Shown in pieces: positions 62,154 to 64,000 of a stretch of DNA of 64,000 nucleotides. The stretch spans positions 3,206 through 67,205 of the forward strand of contig CALKHP010000018.1 of NCBI GenBank assembly GCA_937988775.1. The letters are read 5' to 3'. This stretch comes from an uncultured Alphaproteobacteria bacterium (lineage in GTDB: Bacteria > Pseudomonadota > Alphaproteobacteria > Rhizobiales > Beijerinckiaceae). Positions within the stretch are counted from its first letter, which is position 1. Every line of letters begins with the position of its first letter. Made by a program: the position numbers and the translations under genes. Under the pieces are notes generated by a model. The model did no database searches. It worked only from the letters and a program-made list of their open reading frames with translations, and was not told where the DNA came from.

Positions 62154-63458
62154 CTACTTGCCGATGCAGAAGCGCCCGAAGATATGGCCCAAAACCTCCT
62201 CGACGCCAATGCCGCCGATCAGACTGTGCAACGCCGTCGCCGCCTGCCGCAGTTCCTCGGCCAGGAATTCGATCTCCTGAGCCGCCTGCGCGCGCCGCAG
62301 CGCCGCCATGCCGGCACGCAAGGCCGCTTCCTGGCGCAGGTTCAGCGCAATCGTCGACTCGCCGAAATGCAACGCCGCCTCGGCGCGCTTCGTCAGCGCA
62401 TCAAGCAAACGCGCGATACCTGCGCCCGTGGTAGCGGACACCGCCAAACCGCTCGCGTGAACCGGCGCAAGATCCACCTTGCTTGTCACCACAAGCGCCT
62501 TGTGGGCGATATCCGCTGGCGGTGCTTCCATGTCAACATCCGGCGCCTGCAGCCAGAGCACGAGATCGGCATCGCGCATCGCGTCGCGCGCCCGCGCTAC
62601 GCCGATGCTTTCCACCACATCCCGCGTCGGGCGCAGACCCGCCAGATCGCGCAGCAGCACGGGCACGCCGTCGAGATCGAGCCGCACCTCGAGAATATCA
62701 CGCGTCGTACCGGCAACCGGCGTGACGATCGCCACATCCCGCCGGGCCAACGCGTTGAGCAGACTGGATTTTCCGACATTGGGCGGTCCCGCCAACGCCA
62801 CCACGTAACCCTCGCGCAGGCGTTCGCTGCGCAGGCTATCGGATAGCGACGCATGCATTTTCGCCGACAGCGCCGCCATTGCCGCTGCGAGATGGTCCGA
62901 GAGATCGGCCGGGATATCGGCCTCGTCGGTAAAGTCGATTTGCGCTTCGACCAGGGCTTGCAGGCCCAGCATCTCGCCGCGCCACGCTGCGACATGGTTG
63001 CGGAAGCGTCCGGCCTGGCCGGCCATGGCTACGCGCCGTTGTAGTTCCGTCTCCGAATCGATCAGGTCGGCGAGGTCTTCCGCCGCCAGGAGGTCGATCT
63101 TGCCGTTCTCGAAGGCACGTCGCGTGAATTCACCTGGTTCGGCAAGCCGAACACCCTCAAGCTGGCTCAACTCCGCCAACAGGCGCTGGATGACGGCGCG
63201 ACTGCCATGCACATGGAATTCCGCGCAATCCTCGCCGGTAAAGCTGGCGGGAGCGGGGAAGAACAGCACCAGTGCCTGATCGATCGCTTCGCCCGACGGC
63301 GATGCTATACGCCGTAAAGCCGCCATACGCGCGTCAGGAACGCCGCCGGCGAACGTGTCTAGAATACCCCGACAGGCCGGCCCCGACAGCCGGATGACCG
63401 CAACGCCGGCCCGGCCGGCGCCCGAGGATAGCGCTGCGATCGTTGTTTGAGATTCCAT
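62154..63458 (-). CDS. mnmE: tRNA modification GTPase MnmE
   Basis: This 434-aa GTPase is the partner of MnmG. It has an N-terminal tetrahydrofolate-binding domain (about 1-115), a helical region, an inserted G domain (about 215-375) and the C-terminal cysteine in CIGK. The P-loop is GPPNVGKSS (224-232) with the Asn used for potassium. Two motifs depart from consensus: G3 reads DLAG (271-274) instead of DTAG, and G4 reads SKVD (326-329) instead of NKxD. The rest agrees well, so this is probably a working enzyme, but guanine recognition may be altered. Confidence 0.94.
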   Translation of the reverse strand: MESQTTIAALSSGAGRAGVAVIRLSGPACRGILDTFAGGVPDARMAALRRIASPSGEAIDQALVLFFPAPASFTGEDCAEFHVHGSRAVIQRLLAELSQLEGVRLAEPGEFTRRAFENGKIDLLAAEDLADLIDSETELQRRVAMAGQAGRFRNHVAAWRGEMLGLQALVEAQIDFTDEADIPADLSDHLAAAMAALSAKMHASLSDSLRSERLREGYVVALAGPPNVGKSSLLNALARRDVAIVTPVAGTTRDILEVRLDLDGVPVLLRDLAGLRPTRDVVESIGVARARDAMRDADLVLWLQAPDVDMEAPPADIAHKALVVTSKVDLAPVHASGLAVSATTGAGIARLLDALTKRAEAALHFGESTIALNLRQEAALRAGMAALRRAQAAQEIEFLAEELRQAATALHSLIGGIGVEEVLGHIFGRFCIGK

Positions 63459-63481
63459 GGCCCTGCCACAGCGGAACGGTA

Positions 63482-63533
63482 CCGAATCGAATCGTCCTGT
63501 CGACCTCGATCAATATCGCATCCGAATCGAATC
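63482..63533. repeat. Paired CCGAATCGAATC repeats (four GANTC sites) between rho and mnmE
   Basis: The 12-mer CCGAATCGAATC occurs at 63482-63493 and 63522-63533; each copy holds two GAATC sites. A near copy (CCGAATCGAATG) is at 62114. GANTC is the CcrM methylation target, so the mnmE upstream region could be cell-cycle regulated. Confidence 0.6.
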
Positions 63534-63569
63534 CGGGCGACGCGGCTGAAAGCCCGCATCGCGCCCCGG

Positions 63570-64000
63570 TCAGGTGTTCATCGACTCGAAGAAATCGCCA
63601 TTGGTCTTGGTCTGGCGCAGCTTGTCGAGCAGAAACTCGATGGCATCGACCGTGCCCATCGGATTGAGGATGCGCCGCAGCACATACATCTTCTTGAGCT
63701 GGTCGCTAGCGATGAGCAACTCTTCCTTGCGCGTGCCGGAGCGGGTGATGTCGATCGCCGGGAACACGCGCTTGTCGGAGACCTTGCGGTCAAGGATGAT
63801 CTCGGAGTTGCCGGTGCCCTTGAACTCCTCGAAGATCACCTCGTCCATGCGCGACCCGGTATCGATCAGCGCGGTGGCGATGATGGTCAGCGATCCGCCT
63901 TCCTCGATGTTGCGCGCCGCGCCGAAGAAGCGCTTCGGCCGCTGGAGCGCATTGGCATCGACGCCGCCGGTCAGCACCTTGCCGGAGGACGGCACCACGG
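63570..64000 (-). CDS. rho: Transcription termination factor Rho (C-terminal part, runs off the window)
   Basis: Only the last 143 or so residues are present; the gene continues past position 64000. The visible part contains PSSGKVLTGGVDANALQRPK, EEGGSLTIIATALIDTGSRMDE and FKGTGNSEIILDRK, the Q- and R-loop region of the hexameric RNA translocase, all matching Rho closely. The ending KTNGDFFESMNT is a normal C-terminus. It is upstream of mnmE in the same direction (111-bp gap). In alphaproteobacteria rho usually sits close to hemE and the origin. Confidence 0.96.
   Translation of the reverse strand, partial: VVPSSGKVLTGGVDANALQRPKRFFGAARNIEEGGSLTIIATALIDTGSRMDEVIFEEFKGTGNSEIILDRKVSDKRVFPAIDITRSGTRKEELLIASDQLKKMYVLRRILNPMGTVDAIEFLLDKLRQTKTNGDFFESMNT

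Overview
This window is GC-rich, densely coding chromosomal DNA from an alphaproteobacterium, most likely of the order Hyphomicrobiales (Rhizobiales). The evidence is the run leuS-lptE-holA / parB-parA-rsmG-mnmG-mnmE-rho at the right end, two perfect chromosomal parS sites, a CtrA-type box before ftsK, GANTC (CcrM-type) clusters and the general gene content. No genus can be named from the sequence alone. The parS sites and the mnmE-rho order suggest the replication origin lies near or just beyond the right edge. No CRISPR array, prophage or intact insertion sequence was seen.

Left part (1-13.4 kb): alternative oxidase and pseudoazurin (respiratory proteins), an MBL-fold hydrolase, a leftward catabolic operon (GST, DapA-family aldolase/dehydratase, enolase-superfamily dehydratase, nitrilase), murJ with a polyprenyl-type GT2 glycosyltransferase divergent from a ChbG/HpnK deacetylase, a DUF2778 L,D-transpeptidase-like protein, sodB and an unknown two-helix membrane protein.

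13.4-22.2 kb: a catabolic/uptake island with a CUT1-type sugar ABC transporter, a Gfo/Idh/MocA oxidoreductase, an amidohydrolase, a tartrate/isopropylmalate-type dehydrogenase, an Asp/Glu racemase-family protein and a GntR/FCD regulator. Three promoter regions share an ATACRTTRAT-type motif, so they probably form one regulon.

22.2-37.1 kb: a second accessory island. It holds two HyuA/HyuB (ATP-dependent hydantoinase/oxoprolinase/lactamase) pairs, a complete branched-chain-type (HAAT) ABC transporter, an IclR regulator and a class III aminotransferase. Matching GTTCCG-N5-CGGAAY operators lie before hyuA1 and between iclR and the transporter genes. The best reading is uptake and ATP-dependent ring opening of a lactam or hydantoin-like compound, followed by transamination. 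A gene-poor gap with a strong inverted repeat and a possible IS remnant separates it from housekeeping genes.

37.5-64 kb: mostly core genes: DEAD-box helicase, tRNA-Gly(GCC), prolyl-tRNA deacylase family protein, CnoX-like thioredoxin/TPR protein, Lon-N domain protein, a Trm112-like protein, a UbiH-family hydroxylase, tesB, glnK-amtB behind a sigma-54 promoter, ftsK, lolA, exonuclease III, an OmpR-type response regulator, a YkuD protein, YggS, leuS, lptE, holA, the parAB-rsmG-mnmG group, mnmE and the 3' part of rho. Three copies of a REP-like palindrome family lie in intergenic sequence here.
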